From Candidatus Brocadiia bacterium (GTDB taxonomy: Bacteria > Planctomycetota > MHYJ01 > WSZJ01), in the NCBI GenBank assembly GCA_013360825.1, contig JABWAY010000246.1:1-6135 (forward strand): a stretch of 6,135 bases of DNA. Direction: 5' to 3'. The notes below the pieces were generated by a model. It was not told where the DNA came from, made no database searches, and saw only the letters and a list, made by a program, of their open reading frames with translations. This document shows, piece by piece, positions 1 to 5,462 of this stretch. Position 1 is the stretch's first letter. Every line of letters starts with the position of its first letter. Both the position numbers and the translations under genes were made by a program.

Positions 1-1
1 G

Positions 2-1246
2 CGCGGCGGCGAGGACGCCGGCCGACTCCGCCTGGAGGTGAGCCGACAGGTCGAGCTGCTCGCGGGCGCGCGCGAGCTGCTCATGGGCGAGGCGCTCGCG
101 CCGCTCGGCTTCCTTCGTTCCCTCCAGGTAGCTCTCGATATCCCCGCCGAGTTCCGCGACGCTGCCGTACCTGTCCTCCCGTCTCCGGGCCATCGCCTGG
201 AGGCAGATCGACTCCAGGTCGGGAGGACAGCTCCGGACCTCCGACGGCGGTTTCAGGTCCGCGAGGACGACCTTCTCCATGATCTCCAGGTCGCTCTCCG
301 CGTCGTAAGGCGGGACCCCGGCCAGAATCTCGTAGAGCGTCGCCCCGAGCGAGTAGACGTCGCTCCGTTCGTCCACCTGGTCCGCCTGCCCCATCGCCTG
401 CTCCGGCGACATGTACGACGGCGTTCCGAAGACCATTCCCGCCTGCGTCCCTCCCCGCGCCTCGGGGTCGCCGCTCGGCCGGGCCGGGCTCACCGGCGCC
501 ATCCGCGCCAGCTCCTCCTCCCCCGCGAGCCGCGCGATCCCCCAGTCCACCACCAGCACCTCCCCGAAATCCCCGAGCATCACATTCGCCGGCTTCAGGT
601 CGCGGTGAATCACGCCGCGGGAATGCGCGTACGCCACCGCCCGGCAGACATCGCGAAGCGCCTCCACCAGCCGCCGCGGCTTCCACGCGCCGGACCGGAT
701 CACCTCCTTCATGTTCCGCCCCACGATCCGCTTCATGCAGATGTACGCCTGTCCGTTTCCGGGAAGCGCCCCGAGTTCGTGCACGGGGACGATGTTCGGG
801 TGTTCGAGGCGGCCGGTGATGCGTCCTTCCCAGCGGAAACGCCGGAGCAGGTCTTCGTCCGCGTCGCGCACGAGCAGTTTCAGCGCGACCTGCCGTCCGA
901 TCGACGTGTCCGTGGCCTCGACCACCTGCCCGAGCCCGCCCGCGCCGATCTCGGCGCCGAGTTCGTAGCGTGGGACGGCGAGCGGGGAGGGACTGGGGAG
1001 GGGCTGCCGCTGGGGCTGGGGATCGGCGGACGAGGGGCGCGCGGTGACCTGGCCGGAGCCGGCGCGGGCGGCCTCGGCCAGAAGGTCTTTCAGCGTGGCT
1101 TCGTCGAGCCGGCCGCGCGTCCAGAGGAGATCGACGGGGTCCTGCCCGCCCGCGGCCACCTCGGAGATGGCGTGAAACAAAGCCTCCGGGATGAGGCGGC
1201 GGCGGAGCGCCAGGCTGAGCACAAGGAAATGGCGGTTTGGGGTCAT
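2..1246 (-). CDS. Serine/threonine protein kinase, Hanks type (C-terminus beyond the left edge)
   Basis: Phosphorylates Ser/Thr on partner proteins. The 415 visible residues are open to the left edge. Residues about 1-65 form a small helical N-terminal region of the kind seen before the kinase domain in many planctomycete kinases. The kinase domain starts near residue 94. Visible elements are the glycine loop GAGGLGQVVEA (101-111), ATP-binding K123 in VALKLL, likely helix-C E140, the catalytic loop HRDLKPANVM (D216, K218, N221), DWG at 234-236 replacing DFG, GTPSYMSPE (274-282), and DVYSLG with D296. All catalytic residues are present, so it should be active. The segment between DWG and SPE is long. 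After about residue 375 comes a charged, probably coiled-coil stretch (GTKEAERRERLAHEQ). In related kinases such a stretch leads into further regions, but that part is outside the window. The ATG at 1246 has no Shine-Dalgarno sequence; the leader is pyrimidine-rich. It is divergent from the FHA genes, its likely readers. Family assignment is very secure; the substrate is unknown. Confidence 0.95.
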   Translation of the reverse strand, partial: MTPNRHFLVLSLALRRRLIPEALFHAISEVAAGGQDPVDLLWTRGRLDEATLKDLLAEAARAGSGQVTARPSSADPQPQRQPLPSPSPLAVPRYELGAEIGAGGLGQVVEATDTSIGRQVALKLLVRDADEDLLRRFRWEGRITGRLEHPNIVPVHELGALPGNGQAYICMKRIVGRNMKEVIRSGAWKPRRLVEALRDVCRAVAYAHSRGVIHRDLKPANVMLGDFGEVLVVDWGIARLAGEEELARMAPVSPARPSGDPEARGGTQAGMVFGTPSYMSPEQAMGQADQVDERSDVYSLGATLYEILAGVPPYDAESDLEIMEKVVLADLKPPSEVRSCPPDLESICLQAMARRREDRYGSVAELGGDIESYLEGTKEAERRERLAHEQLARAREQLDLSAHLQAESAGVLAAA

Positions 1247-1492
1247 GGGGTGGTGCGGATTGTGGAAGGAGGTGGGAAAGAGCGGAGAGTCTACCAATCG
1301 CGTCGCTCCCGTCGGGCTGCAAACCGGATGCGGCTGGAATTCGGGATGGGGGCGAATGGGCGGCCTGTGACTCCGAGTTGAGGTTCCGTCCGGGTGTGAG
1401 GTGTGCCCGGCCGAGTTGGCCCCAAGGAACTTTACATCTTTGGAAAGAATGCCGCTTTTCCGGCACGCCGTGGATCGTGCTAAGATGCGCGT

Positions 1493-1523
1493 GAATCGGG
1501 ACTTGAGCGAATCTTACACTTGA
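1493..1523 (+). repeat. Two-copy degenerate direct repeat GAATC-N3/4-ACTTGA
   Basis: GAATC-ggg-ACTTGA (1493-1506) is followed by GAATC-ttac-ACTTGA (1509-1523), so both half-motifs recur in the same order. The pair sits 56 bp upstream of the FHA-VWA start codon, in the A/T-richer part of the divergent region. It could be a tandem operator or activator site. Two short copies can also arise by chance. Confidence 0.35.
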
Positions 1524-1567
1524 AGCCGACCGGCACAGCGATTGCAGATTGTTCCCCGGAATCCATC

Positions 1568-1572
1568 GGAGG
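1568..1572 (+). promoter_or_regulatory. Shine-Dalgarno GGAGG for the FHA-VWA gene
   Basis: GGAGG lies 6 bases before ATG 1579. It decides the start in favour of this ATG over an in-frame TTG at 1549, which has no such site. The FHA domain begins a few residues after ATG 1579. Confidence 0.8.
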
Positions 1573-1578
1573 CGGGCC

Positions 1579-3249
1579 ATGGCGGAAGACCGCAGCATCT
1601 GCACACTCGAGGTCGAGACCGACGGCAAGTCCCGGACCATCGCCCTGGAGGGCAAGGTGGTCAGCTTCGGGCGCTCCCGGAAATGCACGGTCGTTCTCCG
1701 GGAAGACGCCAAGATCTCGAGCCAGCACTGCCAGGTCGTCCGGCAGGACGCCGGCTGGGTCCTGGTCGATCTCGGCTCCAAGAACAAGACCTTCCTCAAC
1801 GGCGACGCGGTCTCGTCCTCCTCGCTGAAGCACGGCGACTCGTTCAAGATCGGGATGACGACGGTGACGTTCCGCGTCGGCGCCCCGAAGGCCCTCGACC
1901 CGAAGGAGGCCGAGAAGCTGCTCGGCGCCCGCCCGAGCACGAACACCCGGGAAGGCGCGGAGATCGCGGCCGCTCTCGCTTCGCCCGCCAGGCCTGCCCC
2001 GCAGGTGAAGAAGAAGCCGGAGCAGCCCGGCAAGTCGGTGAAGGTCCAGCGCGGGAGCGGGAAAGGGACGTCGATGTTTGCGCTCGCGTGCTTCTTCGCC
2101 GCAGGAATTCTGAGCGGCGTCACGGCGCTGCTGGTGTTCGACAACCGTGACGAGGATCCGGCGCTGCGGGTGGCGAAGAAGGTCGAGCAGAAGGTGGAGA
2201 TGCCGGCGGATCCTGGGGCCGGGGAGATTTCCGCGAGGGAGACGCCGGCGGACCCGGCGGTCCCGCCGACGGAGGTCCCGGTGATTCCCGCGGAGCCGCC
2301 TGTGGACACGGCGGCGGAGGTTCCGGTCGTGCCTCCCGACGAGGTCGTCGTGCAGGCCCCCGACCCGGCGCCCGAGCCGACGAAGGAACCGGTGAAGGAG
2401 CCCGAAACCGTCGCCGCGGAAACCGCGCCCCCTGTCGTCCCGCTCGAGCCGCTCGGGCAGGGCGACGACGGCACGCCGAAGCCGCCGGACCCGGAGGTCG
2501 CCGTCGATCCCGATCCGCCCCCCGGGACCGAGGTCACGGACGAGCCCAACCGCCCGCCCACGCAATTCATGGGGCTCGAGACGAAAATCCGGCGCGTCGT
2601 CTACGTCATGGACATCACCGGGTCGATGGAAGACCCCGCGACCTCCACCCCGAAGGAATTCACCGGCCCCCCCTCGATGAAGATCGGCGCGGAACTCAAG
2701 CGCCAGCTGGACAAGTTCGGCCGGAAGGACGTCCGGACGAAACTCGACGCGGCCAAGTACGAGCTCGTCCACTCGATCGCCTATCTCCCCGTGGATGTCG
2801 AGTTCACCGTCATCTTCTACTCCTTCTCCCCGACCCCCTGGCAGAAGCGGTTCGTGACCGCGTCCGAGAAGAACAAGATCGACGCGATCAAGCGTGTGAA
2901 GACGACGGCGGCGTGGGGCGGGACCAACATCTACGACGCGCTCGAGATGTCCTTCTCCATCATCGACGACCACATCAAGGCGCAGAAGCCCGACCCGAAG
3001 ACCGGGACCCGGGCGAAGGCGACCGGTGCCTACGCGATCTTCCTCGTGACGGACGGCAAGCACAACACCGGGCGGTACCCGGACCCCGAGGAATTCCTGC
3101 GCGAAATCAAGAAGCTCAACGCGGACGGCCGCGCCGTGATCAATGCGATCGGCGTGGGCGAGGAAGGGAAGGGGCTGGACCCGCCGGACCCGGTCTTCCT
3201 GCACCGGCTGGCGAGCGAGAACGGTGGCGAAGCGCGGATGGCGAAGTAA
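1579..3249 (+). CDS. FHA - transmembrane - proline-rich linker - VWA domain protein
   Basis: Predicted membrane protein of 556 residues that reads phosphothreonine inside the cell and carries a metal-binding VWA domain outside. The FHA domain spans about residues 8-101, with GRS (31-33), SSQH (47-50) and GSKNKTFLNG (66-75). A basic stretch (about 143-163) precedes one transmembrane helix (165-187), and an acidic stretch (DNRDED) follows. By the positive-inside rule FHA is cytoplasmic and the C-terminus external. Residues 190-330 are rich in Pro, Glu, Val and Ala with degenerate repeats (EVPVIP, EVPVVP), an extended spacer. The VWA domain fills 336-556. Its MIDAS residues are D345, T347 and S349 (DITGSM, Thr in the usual first Ser place), T449 (GGTN) and D492 (TDGKHN), so it should bind a divalent metal. 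First gene of a likely three-gene operon, divergent from the kinase. Domain calls are secure; the periplasmic location of VWA is inferred, and its ligand is unknown. Confidence 0.93.
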   Translation: MAEDRSICTLEVETDGKSRTIALEGKVVSFGRSRKCTVVLREDAKISSQHCQVVRQDAGWVLVDLGSKNKTFLNGDAVSSSSLKHGDSFKIGMTTVTFRVGAPKALDPKEAEKLLGARPSTNTREGAEIAAALASPARPAPQVKKKPEQPGKSVKVQRGSGKGTSMFALACFFAAGILSGVTALLVFDNRDEDPALRVAKKVEQKVEMPADPGAGEISARETPADPAVPPTEVPVIPAEPPVDTAAEVPVVPPDEVVVQAPDPAPEPTKEPVKEPETVAAETAPPVVPLEPLGQGDDGTPKPPDPEVAVDPDPPPGTEVTDEPNRPPTQFMGLETKIRRVVYVMDITGSMEDPATSTPKEFTGPPSMKIGAELKRQLDKFGRKDVRTKLDAAKYELVHSIAYLPVDVEFTVIFYSFSPTPWQKRFVTASEKNKIDAIKRVKTTAAWGGTNIYDALEMSFSIIDDHIKAQKPDPKTGTRAKATGAYAIFLVTDGKHNTGRYPDPEEFLREIKKLNADGRAVINAIGVGEEGKGLDPPDPVFLHRLASENGGEARMAK

Positions 3250-3250
3250 C

Positions 3251-3255
3251 GGGAG
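3251..3255 (+). promoter_or_regulatory. Shine-Dalgarno GGGAG for the anchored FHA gene
   Basis: GGGAG lies 8 bases before ATG 3264, in the 14-bp gap after the FHA-VWA stop codon. A second ATG follows directly at 3267. ATG 3264 is preferred because it aligns residue 1 of this protein with residue 1 of the next FHA protein without a gap. Confidence 0.7.
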
Positions 3256-3263
3256 AAACGACC

Positions 3264-3698
3264 ATGATGCGGATGAGCGTGATCGACGGGGCGCCGGTGC
3301 AGTCGTTCGAGTTCCCGGAGGATGTCGTCTCGATCGGGCGCTCGAAGCGCAACGTTCTGGCCCTCGACGACAAGACCCTGTCGCGGACGCACTGCGAGAT
3401 CGCCGCGGTCGGCGGCCGGTTCCTTCTGGTGAACCATGCACGGACGAACGGAACCTGTGTCAACGGCCGCCCCGTCGGGGAGGCGTTCCTCAAGGCCGGG
3501 GATACGGTCCTGGTGGGACGGGTCGCGCTCCGCTTTGAGGGGGGCGATGCCGGGCCGGTGGCGGAGAGCCGCGGAAAAGCGGGAAAGCGCCGGATTCTGG
3601 GAGCGCTGACCGGCGGGAAGTCGGATCCGCTGGTCTACGGGATCGCGTATGCTGCCGGGCTGGCGCTGAGTCCGGTCCTGTACCTGATCTTCCGTTGA
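3264..3698 (+). CDS. Small FHA-domain protein with C-terminal membrane anchor
   Basis: A 144-residue phosphothreonine-binding adaptor, probably fixed to the inner face of the cytoplasmic membrane. The FHA domain fills residues 1-93, with GRS (25-27), SRTH (40-43) and VNHARTNGTCVNG (56-68). All the usual phosphopeptide contacts are in place: Arg26, Ser40, His43 and Asn62. A basic, Gly-rich hinge (about 103-119) leads to one hydrophobic helix (about 123-143) that ends one residue before the C-terminus, the layout of a tail-anchored protein. No signal peptide is seen. It follows the FHA-VWA gene after 14 bp and is a tandem paralogue of the next gene, so the three probably share a transcript and a kinase. 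The FHA call is secure. The tail anchor is inferred from hydrophobicity, and the phosphorylated partner cannot be told from sequence. Confidence 0.88.
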   Translation: MMRMSVIDGAPVQSFEFPEDVVSIGRSKRNVLALDDKTLSRTHCEIAAVGGRFLLVNHARTNGTCVNGRPVGEAFLKAGDTVLVGRVALRFEGGDAGPVAESRGKAGKRRILGALTGGKSDPLVYGIAYAAGLALSPVLYLIFR

Positions 3699-3725
3699 GG
3701 ATCGGACCGGCCTCAAGGACCCCGC

Positions 3726-3732
3726 GGGGAGG
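3726..3732 (+). promoter_or_regulatory. Shine-Dalgarno GGGGAGG for the second small FHA gene
   Basis: GGGGAGG lies 6 bases before ATG 3739 in the 40-bp gap between the two small FHA genes. It is the strongest ribosome binding site in the window and fixes this start. No terminator or promoter was recognised in the gap, so co-transcription with the upstream gene is likely. Confidence 0.75.
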
Positions 3733-3738
3733 ACGCGC

Positions 3739-4122
3739 ATGATCCGCCTGACGATCTTTGAAGACGGATGGGAGAAATCGAGGGAGTTTCTCGAGGATGT
3801 GGTCTCGGTCGGCCGGTCGAGCACCTGCGTGCTCCCGGTGAAGGAGAGCTCGATTTCGCGCCTGCACTGCGAGATCGTCGTGATGCAGGGAAAGCCGATG
3901 CTGGTGAACCATGCGAAGACGAACGGGACGCTCGTCAACGGGCTGCCGGTGGGGGAAGCGTTCCTGAAGCCGGGGGACATCGTGATGGTCGGGCGGGTGA
4001 AGCTCCGGTTTGACGGCGCCACGGAGGGGGCGACCCCGGTTCCGGTCGCCGAGAGCGCCGACGAGCGCCGCTCCTCGGGCCTGCGCCGGAAGACCCTTCA
4101 CCGGCGCCGCCGCGCCGACTGA
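3739..4122 (+). CDS. Small FHA-domain protein with arginine-rich tail
   Basis: A 127-residue phosphothreonine-binding protein, predicted soluble. The FHA domain covers residues 1-93, with GRS (25-27), SRLH (40-43) and VNHAKTNGTLVNG (56-68); the binding residues are intact. It aligns without gaps to the preceding gene product over the whole FHA domain, with 53 of 93 residues identical by hand count, and both have PVAES soon after the domain. There the similarity ends. The paralogue continues to a membrane anchor, while this protein ends in a basic tail (ERRSSGLRRKTLHRRRRAD) with no hydrophobic segment. RRSS and RRKT resemble sites for basophilic kinases. It is probably the last gene of the operon, and its stop lies 8 bp from the stop of the converging hydrolase gene. 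The tail may bind membrane or nucleic acid or be a kinase substrate; all of these are guesses. Confidence 0.88.
   Translation: MIRLTIFEDGWEKSREFLEDVVSVGRSSTCVLPVKESSISRLHCEIVVMQGKPMLVNHAKTNGTLVNGLPVGEAFLKPGDIVMVGRVKLRFDGATEGATPVPVAESADERRSSGLRRKTLHRRRRAD
4102..4117. other. GC hairpin at the convergent gene ends
   Basis: CGGCGC/GCGCCG forms a 6-bp stem with a 4-base loop inside the last codons of the second small FHA gene. It lies just before the two convergent stop codons, where a terminator would be needed. There is no T-run on either side, so it is not a standard intrinsic terminator. In DNA this GC-rich such a stem may be coincidental. Confidence 0.2.
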
Positions 4123-4130
4123 CCGGCCCG

Positions 4131-5390
4131 TTACTTTCCCGGCCCCTCCGCCCGTCCCAGCACGTCGATCGCCGCCTGCACCAGGCCGAACAGCCGCGTC
4201 TCGTCCACCGGCGCGTCCGGGTTGTTCCAGGTGCAGGCCAGGGCGAACCAGGCGCCATCGGCCCGCCGCAGCAGGTAGGTCATGTTCACCACGCCGGGCT
4301 CGCTGCCCCCCTTGAACCCGCACCAGGGGAACCGCTCCCGGGAGATGCGCAGGCCGCGGTTGACCGAGAGGGCTTCGAGCGCGGCCGGGCTGTTGCCGGT
4401 GCGGAACCACTCCATCGCGCTGCAGAGGTCGTCCGCGCTCGCGAACCATTCGATCCGCGAAATCGCACCGGGCTTCGTCCAGACTTTCACCTTCGCCCGG
4501 TCGTAGTCCCGCACCTCCTTCTCGAGCATCGCCCGCCGCCCCTGGCCGTCCGCCTTGAGCCACGCCCGGCGGAGCCTCGGACTGGAGCGCAGCTTGAACA
4601 ACTCCAGCGTCGAGAGGAACGGGACGGAGCGGTCCGCATGGGCGTTTCCCATCGGGGCGAGCATCTCCTCGACGGCCTTCCGGCCGAGCGCGTGCAGGAG
4701 GTGGTCCGTGGCCGTGTTGTCGCTGATCGAGATCATCTGGACCGCCAGCGACTGAAGCGTGAGCGGCGTCCCCGCCGGCCAGGTGTGCAGGACCCCCGAG
4801 GGGAGACTCTTCCAGTCCTCCCGCAGCGCCACCGTCTCGTCCGGTTTCCGGCCGCTCGCGGCGAGCGCCCCCAGGACGTACAGCTTGAACGCGGAGCCGA
4901 TCGCCAGCGGCTCCCCGGCGTTGTGCGACGCGATCGTGCCGGGGTCGTCCCCCAGGCGGCGCACGCAGAAGGAGACCGTGCCGGGGAGGGTTTTCAACTC
5001 GGCCGCGACCGCGTCGAGCGAGTCGATGAACTTCCGCGGGGGGCCGATCCACAGCGTGTGGATCCGGTGCGGTTTTTTCGCCTCCACGCTGAGCGTCACG
5101 TCGTGGACGGCGCCGTTCGTGAACCGGAACGCAAACTGTCCCGACGTCTCCCCCTCGGTCTCCACCCGCTCGATGCCGGTCACCGCGCCCGCGCGCTTCC
5201 ACATCTCGATGCACATCTGCCGCAGCCGGGGAGCGGGAACCTGGGCGAGGAATTCGGCGGTGAAGAGGCCGTCGATATCGTCCTCGGACGGGTTTTCGCA
5301 GATGAGTGCGGCGACGTGGCGGGAGGCGGCGTCGAGCTCGCCCTCGAGCGGGGGGCAGGCGAAGAGGGTGGCGAGGAGGAGGGCGACCAT
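4131..5390 (-). CDS. Cpe/LpqF-type serine hydrolase (class A beta-lactamase-like fold)
   Basis: A 419-residue exported serine hydrolase. Residues 1-11 are hydrophobic and end at C12 (LFAC), a possible but imperfect lipobox with no basic residue before it. Residues about 30-118 resemble the isomerase-like N-terminal domain of the Cpe/LpqF family (FLAQVP, then HRIHTLWIGPP). The C-terminal half is beta-lactamase-like: GSAFK with S166 and K169, SDN at 223-225, and KGG at 360-362 in FKGGSEPG. The serine acyl-enzyme machinery is therefore complete. No ExxLN motif of true class A beta-lactamases is visible between SDN and KGG, which argues for an esterase or peptidase-like activity rather than antibiotic resistance. 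Known relatives are mycobacterial LpqF and the clavulanic-acid cluster protein Orf12. The ATG at 5390 is the only near start in frame, with GGAG 8 bases upstream. It is divergent from the LpqC-like esterase. The fold is secure; the substrate is unknown. Confidence 0.88.
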   Translation of the reverse strand: MVALLLATLFACPPLEGELDAASRHVAALICENPSEDDIDGLFTAEFLAQVPAPRLRQMCIEMWKRAGAVTGIERVETEGETSGQFAFRFTNGAVHDVTLSVEAKKPHRIHTLWIGPPRKFIDSLDAVAAELKTLPGTVSFCVRRLGDDPGTIASHNAGEPLAIGSAFKLYVLGALAASGRKPDETVALREDWKSLPSGVLHTWPAGTPLTLQSLAVQMISISDNTATDHLLHALGRKAVEEMLAPMGNAHADRSVPFLSTLELFKLRSSPRLRRAWLKADGQGRRAMLEKEVRDYDRAKVKVWTKPGAISRIEWFASADDLCSAMEWFRTGNSPAALEALSVNRGLRISRERFPWCGFKGGSEPGVVNMTYLLRRADGAWFALACTWNNPDAPVDETRLFGLVQAAIDVLGRAEGPGK

Positions 5391-5462
5391 GGGCGGGGCT
5401 CCGGGTGGGGAAGGCGGGGCATCGTACGAAACCCGGGGCGGGGTTGGGGTGTAAGAAGAGGG
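5391..5462. promoter_or_regulatory. Divergent promoter/operator region between two hydrolase genes
   Basis: This 72-bp gap separates two divergent start codons and must hold control signals for both unless transcription begins further out. It contains the perfect 8-bp palindrome TCGTACGA (5422-5429) at its centre, flanked by GGG and CCC to give an 18-bp imperfect palindrome (5417-5434). On the minus strand GGAG (5399-5402) serves the serine hydrolase. On the plus strand AAGAAGAGGG (5453-5462) touches the esterase ATG, unusually close for a ribosome binding site. No clear -35/-10 pair was found. Confidence 0.45.
5417..5434. repeat. Imperfect palindrome centred on TCGTACGA
   Basis: Fourteen of 18 positions pair: GGG, two mismatched positions, TCGTACGA, two mismatched positions, CCC. 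Its centre nearly coincides with the middle of the divergent gap, the classic place for a shared dimeric repressor site. It is one of the few A/T-containing words in this gap. The operator role is inferred. Confidence 0.4.

Larger units (their letters stand above)
1247..1578. promoter_or_regulatory. Divergent intergenic region between kinase and FHA-VWA genes
   Basis: These 332 bp hold no credible gene and must carry promoters for both directions. The part from about 1421 to 1525 is visibly richer in A/T than the surrounding DNA, as expected for a promoter zone. A weak -10-like TAAGAT lies at 1481-1486 facing right, with only a poor TTTTCC-like -35 near 1456-1461. An inverted repeat (GCACG/CGTGC, 1463-1480) touches this -10. 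A degenerate direct repeat, GAATC-N3/4-ACTTGA, lies at 1493-1506 and 1509-1523. No good promoter was recognised for the kinase direction. Promoter function is inferred from position and base composition only. Confidence 0.5.

Noticed and set aside
1461..1482. Sigma-54-like promoter (GGCACG followed by GTGC)
   Set aside because: The GG and GC elements are not at the required 10-base spacing.
1549..1578. Alternative TTG start for the FHA-VWA protein
   Set aside because: It adds ten residues with no FHA similarity and has no good ribosome binding site, while ATG 1579 has GGAGG at 6-base spacing.
81..2570. Very long open frame on the minus strand running through both the kinase and the FHA-VWA gene
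   Set aside because: Its translation is a Gly/Ser/Arg-rich low-complexity sequence without family motifs. It overlaps two genes with full domain signatures. Long shadow frames are expected in DNA this GC-rich.
1480..3441. Minus-strand open frame of about 650 codons antisense to the FHA-VWA gene
   Set aside because: Arg/Leu/His-rich translation with no recognisable domain; explained by G/C third positions of the real gene.
3721..3728. CCCGCGGG palindrome between the two small FHA genes as a terminator or operator
   Set aside because: It is short, overlaps the Shine-Dalgarno sequence, has no T-run, and is expected by chance at this base composition.
2..4122. Type VI secretion regulatory locus or VWA-MoxR conflict system
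   Set aside because: Only the kinase, FHA and VWA parts are present. No structural T6SS gene, PP2C phosphatase or AAA ATPase is in the window, so the label cannot be supported.
3490..5214. Minus-strand open frame across the small FHA genes and the hydrolase
   Set aside because: It is out of frame with the hydrolase, which has SxxK, SDN and KGG motifs, and its own translation is low-complexity.
4131..5390. Antibiotic-resistance beta-lactamase
   Set aside because: The domain arrangement fits Cpe/LpqF proteins and no class A omega-loop glutamate motif was seen.
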